The translations under genes were made by a program, and so were the position numbers. Source: CAWCAW01 sp963714125 (GTDB taxonomy: Bacteria; Actinomycetota; Acidimicrobiia; Acidimicrobiales; UBA8190). From it: DNA of 64,000 nt. The notes beneath the pieces were generated by a model. The model saw only the letters and a list, made by a program, of their open reading frames with translations. It did not search any database and was not told where the DNA came from. Shown here in pieces: positions 52,952 through 60,745 of this stretch. Positions within the stretch are counted from its first letter, which is position 1. Every line of letters begins with the position of its first letter. The stretch is from positions 1 through 64,000 of the forward strand of contig OY970234.1 in the NCBI GenBank assembly GCA_963714125.1, in the 5' to 3' direction.

Positions 52952-53806
52952 ATGGCCATCAAGCGCGTGGGAATCGTCGGGTCGGGGATCATGGGTGCGG
53001 GCATCGCCGAAACGGCGGCCGTGCACGGCTTCGAGGTGGTGCTGCGGTCAAGGTCGCAGTCCTCGGCCGACGCCATGGTGGCCGGCATGGAGAAGTCGCT
53101 TGCCAAGCAAGTCGACAAGGAAAAGATCAGCTCCGGGGACCGCGACGCCGCACTGGCCCGGGTCACCGCCGTGTCCGAGCTGGCCGGGCTGGCCGAGTGC
53201 GATCTGGTGATCGAGTCGGTGGTCGAAGACCTCGCCGTCAAGAAGCACTTGTTCTCCGAGCTCGACCGCATCTGCGCCGAGCACACCATTCTCGCCACCA
53301 ACACCTCGACATTGCCGGTGGTGGAGATGGCCATGGAGACAGGCCGGCCCGACAAGGTGTGCGGCATCCACTTCTTCAACCCGGCGCCGGTCATGGCGCT
53401 GGTGGAAGTGGTGCGCCCGTTGACGGCGTCGGATGACACCATCGCCGCCGCGCTGGCCTTCGCCGAAGCGTGCCAGAAGACGCCGGTGGAGGTGAAGGAC
53501 CAAGCCGGCTTCATCGTGAACGCACTGCTGTTCCCCTACCTGAACAACGCCGTGCGGCTGGTCGAGAGTGGTGTGGCCACCAAAGAAGGCATCGACGCGG
53601 CCATGAAGGGTGGGTGCGGATTTCCCATGGGACCCTTCGCGCTGCTGGACCTGGTGGGCCTGGACACCTCGCTGGCCATCCTCGACGCGCTCTACGACGA
53701 GTTCCGCGACCCCAACTACGCGGCGGTGCCGCTGCTGCGGCGCATGGTGGCCGCCGAGCTGTATGGACGGAAGTCGGGACAGGGTTTCTACGAGTACAAG
53801 CGCTGA
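52952..53806 (+). CDS. hbd: 3-hydroxybutyryl-CoA dehydrogenase
   Basis: 284 residues; NAD(P)-dependent interconversion of acetoacetyl-CoA and 3-hydroxybutyryl-CoA. The NAD loop VGIVGSGIMGAGIAET, the catalytic-His motif GIHFFNPAPVMALVEVVRPL and the C-terminal NALLFPYLNNAVRL plus GPFALLDLVGLDTSLAI are complete. ATG 52952 lies six bases after TAACAT. In this neighbourhood it supplies the second step of the ethylmalonyl-CoA pathway. It is followed 28 bases later by ecm. Confidence 0.94.
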   Translation: MAIKRVGIVGSGIMGAGIAETAAVHGFEVVLRSRSQSSADAMVAGMEKSLAKQVDKEKISSGDRDAALARVTAVSELAGLAECDLVIESVVEDLAVKKHLFSELDRICAEHTILATNTSTLPVVEMAMETGRPDKVCGIHFFNPAPVMALVEVVRPLTASDDTIAAALAFAEACQKTPVEVKDQAGFIVNALLFPYLNNAVRLVESGVATKEGIDAAMKGGCGFPMGPFALLDLVGLDTSLAILDALYDEFRDPNYAAVPLLRRMVAAELYGRKSGQGFYEYKR

Positions 53807-53834
53807 GCGCTGTAGTCCGGCGCTGAGGGCTGCG

Positions 53835-55856
53835 GTGACCGACGAGGGGCGATCGACCCGGGGGCGTGACAAGCCCTGGATGATGCGCACCTACTCGGGC
53901 CACTCCTCGGCCCGGGCATCGAACGCCCTCTACCGGACCAACCTGGCCAAGGGCCAAACCGGACTGTCCATCGCCTTCGACCTCCCCACCCAAACGGGAT
54001 ATGACCCTGATGCCCCTGAGGCGGCAGGCGAGGTGGGCAAGGTCGGTGTCCCCGTGGCGCATCGCGGTCACATGGCCCAGCTCATGGAGGGCATCCCCAT
54101 CGGCGAGATGAACACCTCCATGACCATCAACGCCACCGCGGCGTGGTTGTTGGGGCTGTACGTCGCCCATGCGCAGGACACCGGCGTGGATCCCCGCGTG
54201 CTGCAAGGCACCACCCAGAATGACATCGTCAAGGAGTACCTGTCGCGCGGCACCTACATCTTCCCGCCCGCACCGAGCCGGCGCCTCATCGTCGACACCA
54301 TTGCCTACACGGTGCGCCACGTGCCCAAGTGGAACCCCATCAACGTATGCAGCTACCACCTGCAAGAGGCGGGGGCCACGCCGGTGCAGGAGTTGGCCTA
54401 CGCGCTGGCCACCGCCATCGGCGTGCTCGACGCCGTGCGCGACTCAGGCAAGGTGGATGTCAGCGAAATCCCCGAAGTGGTGGGGCGTATCTCGTTCTTC
54501 GTCAACGCCGGCATTCGCTTCGTCGAAGAAACGTGCAAGATGCGGGCGTTCAATGCTCTGTGGACGCGCATTTGCGCAGAGCGCTACGGCGTGACCGACC
54601 CGAAGCTGAGCCGCTTCCGCTACGGCGTGCAGGTGAACTCGCTCGGTCTCACCGAGGCCCAGCCCGAGAACAACGTGCCGCGCATCGTCCTCGAGACGTT
54701 GGGCGTGACGTTGTCGCGAGACGCCCGGGCCCGGGCCATCCAGCTACCGGCATGGAACGAGGCCTTGGGGCTGCCGCGCCCGTGGGATCAGCAATGGTCG
54801 CTTCGCATCCAGCAGATCTTGGCCTTTGAGTCTGACCTCCTCGAATACGACGACATCTTCGAAGGGTCCAAGGTCATCGAGGCCAAAACGGCTTCGTTGG
54901 CGGAGGCGGCGTGGACCGAGCTCACCGACGTGCTCGCGCTGGGCGGGGCCTTCGAGGCCGTCGACGAACTCAAGGGCCGCCTCGTGGCCAGCCAGTCCGA
55001 GCGCGTACGACGCATCGAGACCGGCGAGCTCCAGGTGGTGGGCGTGAACTGCTTCACCACCACGGCACCGTCGCCGTTGACCGACGGGGGTGACGGGGCC
55101 GCCAACATCTTGAAGGTCGATCCGGCCGAAGAAGCCGAACTGCGGGCCGAGGTGATCGCCTGGCGCGCGCAGCGCGATCGCAGCGACGAGGGAGCGAACG
55201 CGGGTGCCGCCGCCAAGGCGCTCGATGCCCTGCGCCGTGCCGCTGAGGACGAGTCAGAAAACATCATGCCGGCCACCATCGCCTTCGCGCATGCGGGGGG
55301 GACGACGGGCGAATGGGCTGGGGCGCTCCGTTCGGTGTTCGGCGAGTACCGGGCCCCGACGGGAGTGTCCGGCGGCATCGGCCATCGGGGCGCCGAACTC
55401 AACGGCGTGCTGGCTCGAAGCCGGGCCATGGCCGCCGAAGGTGGGGGACCGCCGCGCTTGCTGGTGGCCAAACCCGGGCTCGACGGTCACTCCAACGGCG
55501 CCGAACAGATCGCTGTGGCGGCGCGCGACGCCGGGTTCGAGGTCATCTACCAAGGGATCCGTTTGAGTCCCGCCGAGATTGCCGCGGCCGCTCGCGACGA
55601 AGACGTCGACGTGGTGGGCTTGTCGATCCTGTCGGGTAGCCATCTCGAGCTGGTGCCCGAGGTCATCGACCGACTGCGCGCCGGTGGCGTGGACGCGCCG
55701 GTGGTGGTGGGCGGCATCATCCCACCCGAGGATGCCGAAATATTGCGGGCCAAAGGCGTGGCCGCCGTGTACACGCCCAAGGATTTCCAGCTCAGCCACA
55801 TCGTGGACGATCTCGTCACCCTGGCCCAGCAACATCGAGCTGCTGTCGGGGCCTGA
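53835..55856 (+). CDS. ecm: Ethylmalonyl-CoA mutase (MeaA/Ecm type)
   Basis: 673 residues; B12-dependent rearrangement of ethylmalonyl-CoA to methylsuccinyl-CoA. The N-terminal signature KPWMMRTYSGHSSARASNAL then NLAKGQTGLSIAFDLPTQTG-YDPD is that of MeaA/Ecm rather than methylmalonyl-CoA mutase, which has PYAGFGTAEESN and LPTQMGYDSD. The cobalamin motif DGHSNG (D-x-H-x-x-G) is at about 550-555 in a fused C-terminal B12 domain. GTG 53835 follows GAGGG by five bases. Ccr, the epimerase, Hbd and thiolase nearby support the assignment. Confidence 0.9.
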   Translation: MTDEGRSTRGRDKPWMMRTYSGHSSARASNALYRTNLAKGQTGLSIAFDLPTQTGYDPDAPEAAGEVGKVGVPVAHRGHMAQLMEGIPIGEMNTSMTINATAAWLLGLYVAHAQDTGVDPRVLQGTTQNDIVKEYLSRGTYIFPPAPSRRLIVDTIAYTVRHVPKWNPINVCSYHLQEAGATPVQELAYALATAIGVLDAVRDSGKVDVSEIPEVVGRISFFVNAGIRFVEETCKMRAFNALWTRICAERYGVTDPKLSRFRYGVQVNSLGLTEAQPENNVPRIVLETLGVTLSRDARARAIQLPAWNEALGLPRPWDQQWSLRIQQILAFESDLLEYDDIFEGSKVIEAKTASLAEAAWTELTDVLALGGAFEAVDELKGRLVASQSERVRRIETGELQVVGVNCFTTTAPSPLTDGGDGAANILKVDPAEEAELRAEVIAWRAQRDRSDEGANAGAAAKALDALRRAAEDESENIMPATIAFAHAGGTTGEWAGALRSVFGEYRAPTGVSGGIGHRGAELNGVLARSRAMAAEGGGPPRLLVAKPGLDGHSNGAEQIAVAARDAGFEVIYQGIRLSPAEIAAAARDEDVDVVGLSILSGSHLELVPEVIDRLRAGGVDAPVVVGGIIPPEDAEILRAKGVAAVYTPKDFQLSHIVDDLVTLAQQHRAAVGA

Positions 55857-55925
55857 CGGGGCTGTTCGGCCGGGGCTACGGCCGCCGGGGCTACGGCCGC
55901 CGGGGTGCTGTCGCTGGGTCTCGGT

Positions 55926-56225
55926 TTAAGCGGTCCAGGGCCGGTCGCGACGAGCCGGACTCGGCCGGGCCCACCACCGCCCACTGAAGCGCCACGACGC
56001 CGAACGAGGCTGGCGCTTAATGGCGGGGACCGGTCGGGGCCACGCCTCTTCGACGGCGGCCACAATGGCGGCCAGCACTCCCGGTTCGGGGGCAGGACGC
56101 ACCGACGCCACGATGGGCGCATCACTGCGGGGTGCCGCCTCCAGCGCCTCGGCGGGCGTTGCGGCGGGCGTTGCGGCGGGCGTTGCGGCAGCCTCTGCGG
56201 CGGTCGTTGCCGCGCTGGTCGTCAC
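55926..56225 (-). CDS. Small acyl-CoA carboxylase epsilon-like subunit
   Basis: 99 residues. An Ala/Pro/Thr-rich start is followed by PEPGVLAAIVAAVEEAWPRP and SASWRFSGRWWARP, resembling the short epsilon subunits that join actinobacterial acyl-CoA carboxylase complexes. GTG 56225 overlaps the pccB stop (GTGA), so translation is coupled. The low-complexity N-terminus and small size make the family call moderate; it might also be an assembly factor. Between it and ecm lies a 15-bp direct repeat (GGGGCTACGGCCGCC). Confidence 0.62.
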   Translation of the reverse strand: MTTSAATTAAEAAATPAATPAATPAEALEAAPRSDAPIVASVRPAPEPGVLAAIVAAVEEAWPRPVPAIKRQPRSASWRFSGRWWARPSPARRDRPWTA

Positions 56226-57778
56226 AGCGGGACGTTCCCGTGCTTACGCCGGGGAAGCTCCTCGCGTTTGGAAGCCAGCATGCGCAGGCTGCGTACGAGG
56301 ACACGCCGGGTTTCGGTGGGGTCGATTACGTCGTCGACGTAGCCGCGCTCAGCCGCCACATACGGATTGGCGTAGCGCTCGGTGTACTCCTCGACGAGTT
56401 CGGCACGACGAGCAGCGGGGTCGGCAGCTTCGGCCAGCTCGCGCCGGTAGACAATTTCGACGGCGCCTTGCGGCCCCATCACAGCCAGTTCGGCCGATGG
56501 CCAGGCAAAAGCGAGATCGGCACCGATCGACTTGGAGTTCATGACCACGTAGGCACCGCCGTACGCCTTGCGCGTGATGACCTGGATGCGGGGCACCGTC
56601 GACTCGCAGTAGGCGTACAGGAGCTTGGCACCGTGACGGATGATCCCCCCGTATTCCTGGTCGGTACCAGGCATGAAGCCGGGAACGTCGACGAAGGTAA
56701 CCAGGGGAATGTTGAAGGCGTCACACGTGCGCACGAAGCGCGCCGCCTTCTCCGCGGAGTCGATGTCGAGAACCCCGGCGAGGACGGCAGGCTGGTTGCC
56801 GACGATCCCCACCACCCGGCCGTCGATGCGGGCGAAGCCGCAGGTGATGCTCATGGCCCAACGTGCGTGGACTTCGAAGTAATCGCCGCCGTCGACCACC
56901 GAAGTGATCACCTTCTTCATGTCATACGGCTGGTTGGGCGACCCCGGCATGAGGTCGACGAGCTCAGGCGTACCGCGGTCGGGGTCGTCGCCGGTGTCGA
57001 CGATGGGCGGCTCCTCCAAGTTGTTGGAGGGCAAGAAAGACAGCAAGTACCGAACATCGTCGAGACAGCTGCGCTCGTCGGGAGCGACGAAGGTGGCCAC
57101 CCCGGACTTGGTGGCATGGCTCATGGCCCCACCGAGCTCCTCCAAGGTGACGTCCTCACCGGTCACCGTTTTCACGACGTCGGGACCGGTGATGAACATG
57201 TGGCTCGAGCCGTTCACCATGAAGATGAAGTCGGTCATGGCGGGGGAGTAGACGGCACCGCCGGCACACGGGCCCATGACCACGCTGATCTGAGGGATGA
57301 CCCCGGACGCCTCCACATTGCGATGGAAGATGCCGCCGTAGGAATGCAGCGAGACCACGCCCTCTTGGATGCGGGCACCGGCACCGTCGTTGAGACCGAC
57401 CATGGGTACGCCCAAAGAGGCAGCCAGGTCCATGACCTTGTGAATCTTCTCGGCGAACACCTCACCCAGCGCGCCCCCGAAGACGGTGAAGTCCTGGCTG
57501 AACACGCACACCCGGCGACCTTCGACGGTCCCGAACCCGGTGATCACCCCGTCGGTATAGGGACGCTTGTCCTCCAACCCCATCCCATGCGCCCGGTGGC
57601 GAGCCAGCATGTCGAGCTCCTGGAACGAGCCCTCGTCGAGGAGGTACTCGATCCGCTCTCGCGCCGTCATCTTCCCCTTGGCGTGGTGCTTCTCCACCGC
57701 GTGCGGCGCGCCGGCGTGGAGGGCTTCCTCCTTGCGCTCCTTGAGCTCGTTGAGACGCTGGGACATGGGGTGATCCAT
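56222..57778 (-). CDS. pccB: Acyl-CoA (propionyl-CoA type) carboxylase beta subunit
   Basis: 518 residues; carboxyltransferase moving CO2 from carboxybiotin to acyl-CoA. Landmarks: KGKMTARERIEYLLDEGSFQ, FSQDFTVFGGALGEVFAEK, GLNDGAGARIQEGVVSL, GPCAGGAVYSPAMTDFIFMV, and the second oxyanion region RKAYGGAYVVMNSKSIGADL. Ethylmalonyl-CoA pathways need propionyl-CoA carboxylase to recover the propionyl-CoA branch. No biotin carboxylase alpha gene is adjacent. ATG 57778 lies eight bases after TAGCCT (57787-57792). Confidence 0.93.
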   Translation of the reverse strand: MDHPMSQRLNELKERKEEALHAGAPHAVEKHHAKGKMTARERIEYLLDEGSFQELDMLARHRAHGMGLEDKRPYTDGVITGFGTVEGRRVCVFSQDFTVFGGALGEVFAEKIHKVMDLAASLGVPMVGLNDGAGARIQEGVVSLHSYGGIFHRNVEASGVIPQISVVMGPCAGGAVYSPAMTDFIFMVNGSSHMFITGPDVVKTVTGEDVTLEELGGAMSHATKSGVATFVAPDERSCLDDVRYLLSFLPSNNLEEPPIVDTGDDPDRGTPELVDLMPGSPNQPYDMKKVITSVVDGGDYFEVHARWAMSITCGFARIDGRVVGIVGNQPAVLAGVLDIDSAEKAARFVRTCDAFNIPLVTFVDVPGFMPGTDQEYGGIIRHGAKLLYAYCESTVPRIQVITRKAYGGAYVVMNSKSIGADLAFAWPSAELAVMGPQGAVEIVYRRELAEAADPAARRAELVEEYTERYANPYVAAERGYVDDVIDPTETRRVLVRSLRMLASKREELPRRKHGNVPL

Positions 57779-57964
57779 AGGTCGTGAGGCTACCTGAGCC
57801 CTGGCGCCTCGAGCCCACGGGCACGCCTGCACCCTGCCTCGACTCGATGCACCGCAAGTTTTCGTCGGGGGGCCGTTGTCCTTGCCAACGAGGTGATGGC
57901 CCTCGGTGGCCCACCGAACAAACGACGGCGACGGACGCTGAACTGATGGGGGAGGTTGGCGGCG

Positions 57965-58750
57965 ATGGCACAACTCGAGGTTCACGAAGTTTCGGTCCGC
58001 TTCTGCGACGTCAGGGCGCTGCGCGGTGTCGACCTGACCGTCGCCGAGGGCACAGTGACGGGGCTCATCGGGCCCAACGGCGCTGGCAAGACCACGTTGT
58101 TCAACGTCATCACAGGGCTGCAACGGCCCCAAAGCGGACGAGTCGTGCTCGACGGCCACGACATCTCAAAGGTGGCTCCGCATCACCGGGCCAAGCTGGG
58201 AATCGCCCGCGCCTTTCAACGCTCGGAGGTCTTCGGGTCGCTGACGGTGCGGGAGAACATCTTCGTAGCGGCCGAAATCTGCGGCCGATGGGCTCGTGAC
58301 GGCTCCGATGCGCGGCGTGTCACCGACGACGTCATCGGCGAGATCGGGCTGCGAGCCGTGATGCACAATCGCTGCGACACCCTCCCCCCCGGGCTGGCCC
58401 GGTTGGTTGAGGTGGGTCGGTCCCTCGCCACAGGTCCGCGCGTCTTGTTGTTGGACGAACCCTCATCAGGGCTTGATCACAACGAGACTGACGAACTGGG
58501 CGCGCTTGTGCGTCGCCTGGCGGCACGGGGCGTCGCCGTCCTTGTCGTGGAGCACGACGTGGAACTCGTCATGTCGGTGAGCCGCCAGATCCACGTACTC
58601 GACTTCGGTCGCATCATCGCCACCGGCACGCCGGCCGAAATTTTGGCCAACCCGATTGTGCGAGCCGCCTATCTCGGTACGGACGGTACGGACGGTGTCA
58701 CCGGGACCGACAGGGCGGCGATCGGGAAGGACGTTGGTGCGCTGGTCTGA
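57965..58750 (+). CDS. Branched-chain amino-acid-type ABC transporter ATPase (LivG-like), stand-alone
   Basis: 261 residues. Walker A GLIGPNGAGKTTLFNVITGL, the family-typical IARAFQRSEVFGSLTVREN, signature region LPPGLARLVEVGRSLATGPR replacing LSGGQ, Walker B VLLLDEPSSGL and the His switch VLVVEHDVELVMS. LivG homologues power uptake of branched-chain amino acids, amides or urea. No permease, second ATPase or binding protein is adjacent, so the partners are elsewhere. ATG 57965 follows GGGGGAGG by nine bases. Confidence 0.88.
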   Translation: MAQLEVHEVSVRFCDVRALRGVDLTVAEGTVTGLIGPNGAGKTTLFNVITGLQRPQSGRVVLDGHDISKVAPHHRAKLGIARAFQRSEVFGSLTVRENIFVAAEICGRWARDGSDARRVTDDVIGEIGLRAVMHNRCDTLPPGLARLVEVGRSLATGPRVLLLDEPSSGLDHNETDELGALVRRLAARGVAVLVVEHDVELVMSVSRQIHVLDFGRIIATGTPAEILANPIVRAAYLGTDGTDGVTGTDRAAIGKDVGALV

Positions 58751-58837
58751 GAACCACGTCAGGTCGGCTCTGCCGGTGCCGGACGCCCTCGTTGAAAGCC
58801 GATGCGGGCGACGTCACGGCCGGTGGGTGAGAGTGAC

Positions 58838-59254
58838 TCAGTTCTCCTGGACGAGCTCGATCAACGTGCCGAAGGCGCCTTTGGGGTGGACGAAGGCGAC
58901 CGTCGTGCCGCGCGATCCCGGACGCGGTGATTCGTCGATGAGCCGACCCCCGGCCGCACGCACGGCTTCCAGCGCCACGCCGCAGTCGGTCACCCGGTAG
59001 CCGACGTGGTGGAGACCGTCGCCGTGACGCTCCAGAAACTTGGCCACCGGCGAGTCGTCGCGGGTGGGGCTCACCAACTGGATGAAGGAATCGGCCACGG
59101 CGATGAGCGCTTCTTCGACGCCATCGGATTCGATTCGTTCGCGATGGGTCACTTGGGCGCCGAAGGTACCGGCGTAGTAGTCGATGGCGGCGTTGAGATC
59201 GGCGACGGCAATGGCGACGTGGTCGATTTCGGTGAGAAGCATCTCGCCGCTCAT
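58838..59254 (-). CDS. epi: Ethylmalonyl-CoA / methylmalonyl-CoA epimerase
   Basis: 138 residues, a standard small VOC-fold epimerase that interconverts (2R)- and (2S)-acyl epimers. Metal ligands are in IDHVAIAVADL (His), GLHHVGYRVTD (His) and GTLIELVQEN (Glu). ATG 59254 overlaps the ccr stop as ATGA, so it is co-translated with ccr; in ethylmalonyl-CoA organisms this enzyme acts on both ethylmalonyl- and methylmalonyl-CoA. Confidence 0.92.
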   Translation of the reverse strand: MSGEMLLTEIDHVAIAVADLNAAIDYYAGTFGAQVTHRERIESDGVEEALIAVADSFIQLVSPTRDDSPVAKFLERHGDGLHHVGYRVTDCGVALEAVRAAGGRLIDESPRPGSRGTTVAFVHPKGAFGTLIELVQEN

Positions 59255-60642
59255 GCGTGGTGCCTCCGGAACAATCCGATGCGGTCGACGCCCACCTTGT
59301 CGCGCAACTCGGGATCGTCGATGCCGAGGCCAACGGTGGGGGCGAGGCAGAGCACGCCGATCTTGCCCTCGTGGAGGTTGTGGTGCACCTGGTACGCCGC
59401 CTCCCCCACGTCCTCCAACGGATACAGAGCGGACAGGGGCGGGAGCACCTTGCCGTCGCAGATGAGCTGGTTGGCGTCCCACGCCTCGCGGTAGTTGGCG
59501 AAGTGCGATCCCTTGATGGTCTTGAGCTTCATCCATAGGTGGCGGTTGTCGTACTCGATCATGTAACCCGAGGTGGCCGCGCAGGTGACGATGGTTCCGG
59601 CCCGCTTGCACACGAAGACCGAGGCCCCCATGGTCTGGCGTCCGGGATGCTCGAAGACGATGTCGGGGTCCTTGCCGATGAGTTTGCGGACGTCTTTGCC
59701 GAACCGGCGCCACTCGGACTCGTCCTGAGTGTGCTCATCGGCCCAGAAGCGATAATTCTCGGCCCGGCGGTCGATAACCGCCTCCACCCCCAAATCGTGC
59801 AAGAGCTCGACCTTGGCCTCCGACGACACCACCCCGATTGGGGTGCCTCCGCCATTCAAAACATGCTGCACGGCGTAGGCGCCCAAGCCACCCGACGCCC
59901 CCCACACGAGCACGCGGTGGCCTTGTTCCATGGCGGCGCCGTTGCGCGACACGAGCATCCGGTAGGCCGTCGAGTTGCACAAGGCGTTGACGGCGGCCTC
60001 CTCCCACGTGAGATGAGCCGCCTTGGGCATGATCTGATTGGCCTTCACCACCGCCAGGTCGGCCAGGCCCCCGAAGTTCGTCTCGAAGCCCCAGATGCGC
60101 TCGTTGGCGGCCAACATGGAGTCGTCGTGGGCGGAGGGGTCTTGATCGTCGACGTAGTTGCAATGGATGACGACCTTGTCGCCCGGCCGCCAGTTGCGCA
60201 CCATGGAACCGACCTTGAGTACGACCCCCGAGGCGTCGGACCCGACCACGTGGTACGGCAGCGCGTGGCGCGCTCCCCACACGCTCTCCTTGCCCAGGCG
60301 GTCGAGAAAGCCGAAGGTGGGTAGAGGCTCGAAGATCGAGGTCCAGACCGTGTTGAAGTTGATGGCCGACGCCATCACCGCCACATAGGCCTCGTCGGGG
60401 GCGAGCTCGGGGACGGCCACCTCCGACACGTGCAGCGACTTGCGGGGGTCCTTGTCGGCCGACTCGACGCCGTCGAACATGTCGACCTCGTCGCGCCGGA
60501 CAAAGGCAGCCCGGTAGCTCTCGGGGAGCGCCATGGCGGCCAGCTCCTCGCCGCCGGCCCCGGCCAAGATGGCTTCACCGATCTGTTGCATGGCGCCCTC
60601 CGCCGTCTTCCCCGGTGGGCCCGCCGTCTGGCGGCCCGACAT
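59251..60642 (-). CDS. ccr: Crotonyl-CoA carboxylase/reductase
   Basis: 463 residues; NADPH-dependent reductive carboxylation of crotonyl-CoA to ethylmalonyl-CoA, the hallmark of the ethylmalonyl-CoA pathway. CO2-pocket residues known from Kitasatospora Ccr have counterparts: Asn in INFNTVWTS, Phe-Glu in IWGFETNFGG, His in KGSHFANYREAW. The NADP loop is VLVWGASGGLGAYAVQH. The start is ATG 60642, with TAACCT (60652-60657) nine bases upstream; ATG 60591 is the alternative. Divergent from thiolase. Confidence 0.95.
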   Translation of the reverse strand: MSGRQTAGPPGKTAEGAMQQIGEAILAGAGGEELAAMALPESYRAAFVRRDEVDMFDGVESADKDPRKSLHVSEVAVPELAPDEAYVAVMASAINFNTVWTSIFEPLPTFGFLDRLGKESVWGARHALPYHVVGSDASGVVLKVGSMVRNWRPGDKVVIHCNYVDDQDPSAHDDSMLAANERIWGFETNFGGLADLAVVKANQIMPKAAHLTWEEAAVNALCNSTAYRMLVSRNGAAMEQGHRVLVWGASGGLGAYAVQHVLNGGGTPIGVVSSEAKVELLHDLGVEAVIDRRAENYRFWADEHTQDESEWRRFGKDVRKLIGKDPDIVFEHPGRQTMGASVFVCKRAGTIVTCAATSGYMIEYDNRHLWMKLKTIKGSHFANYREAWDANQLICDGKVLPPLSALYPLEDVGEAAYQVHHNLHEGKIGVLCLAPTVGLGIDDPELRDKVGVDRIGLFRRHHA

Positions 60643-60688
60643 CGCCCGTGCAGGTTACTGCTCGGAAACAAGACGCCCCGGCGGGCCG

Positions 60689-60694
60689 TAGAAT
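60689..60694 (+). promoter_or_regulatory. Candidate -10 element for the thiolase gene
   Basis: TAGAAT is located 51 bases before ATG 60746, giving a leader of about 45 bases with a good ribosome site (GGAGGT six bases before the ATG). This gene thus differs from its leaderless neighbours. A clear -35 is not seen. Confidence 0.45.
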
Positions 60695-60745
60695 GGCGGC
60701 ACCAGGCGGCCAGTGGTGGGCGCCGGAGCTTTCGGAGGTCTCCCC

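Noticed and set aside
53610..53834. Extended N-terminus of ethylmalonyl-CoA mutase
   Set aside because: The extra residues are an out-of-frame translation of the end of hbd; GTG 53835 has a ribosome site and gives the MeaA-like N-terminus.
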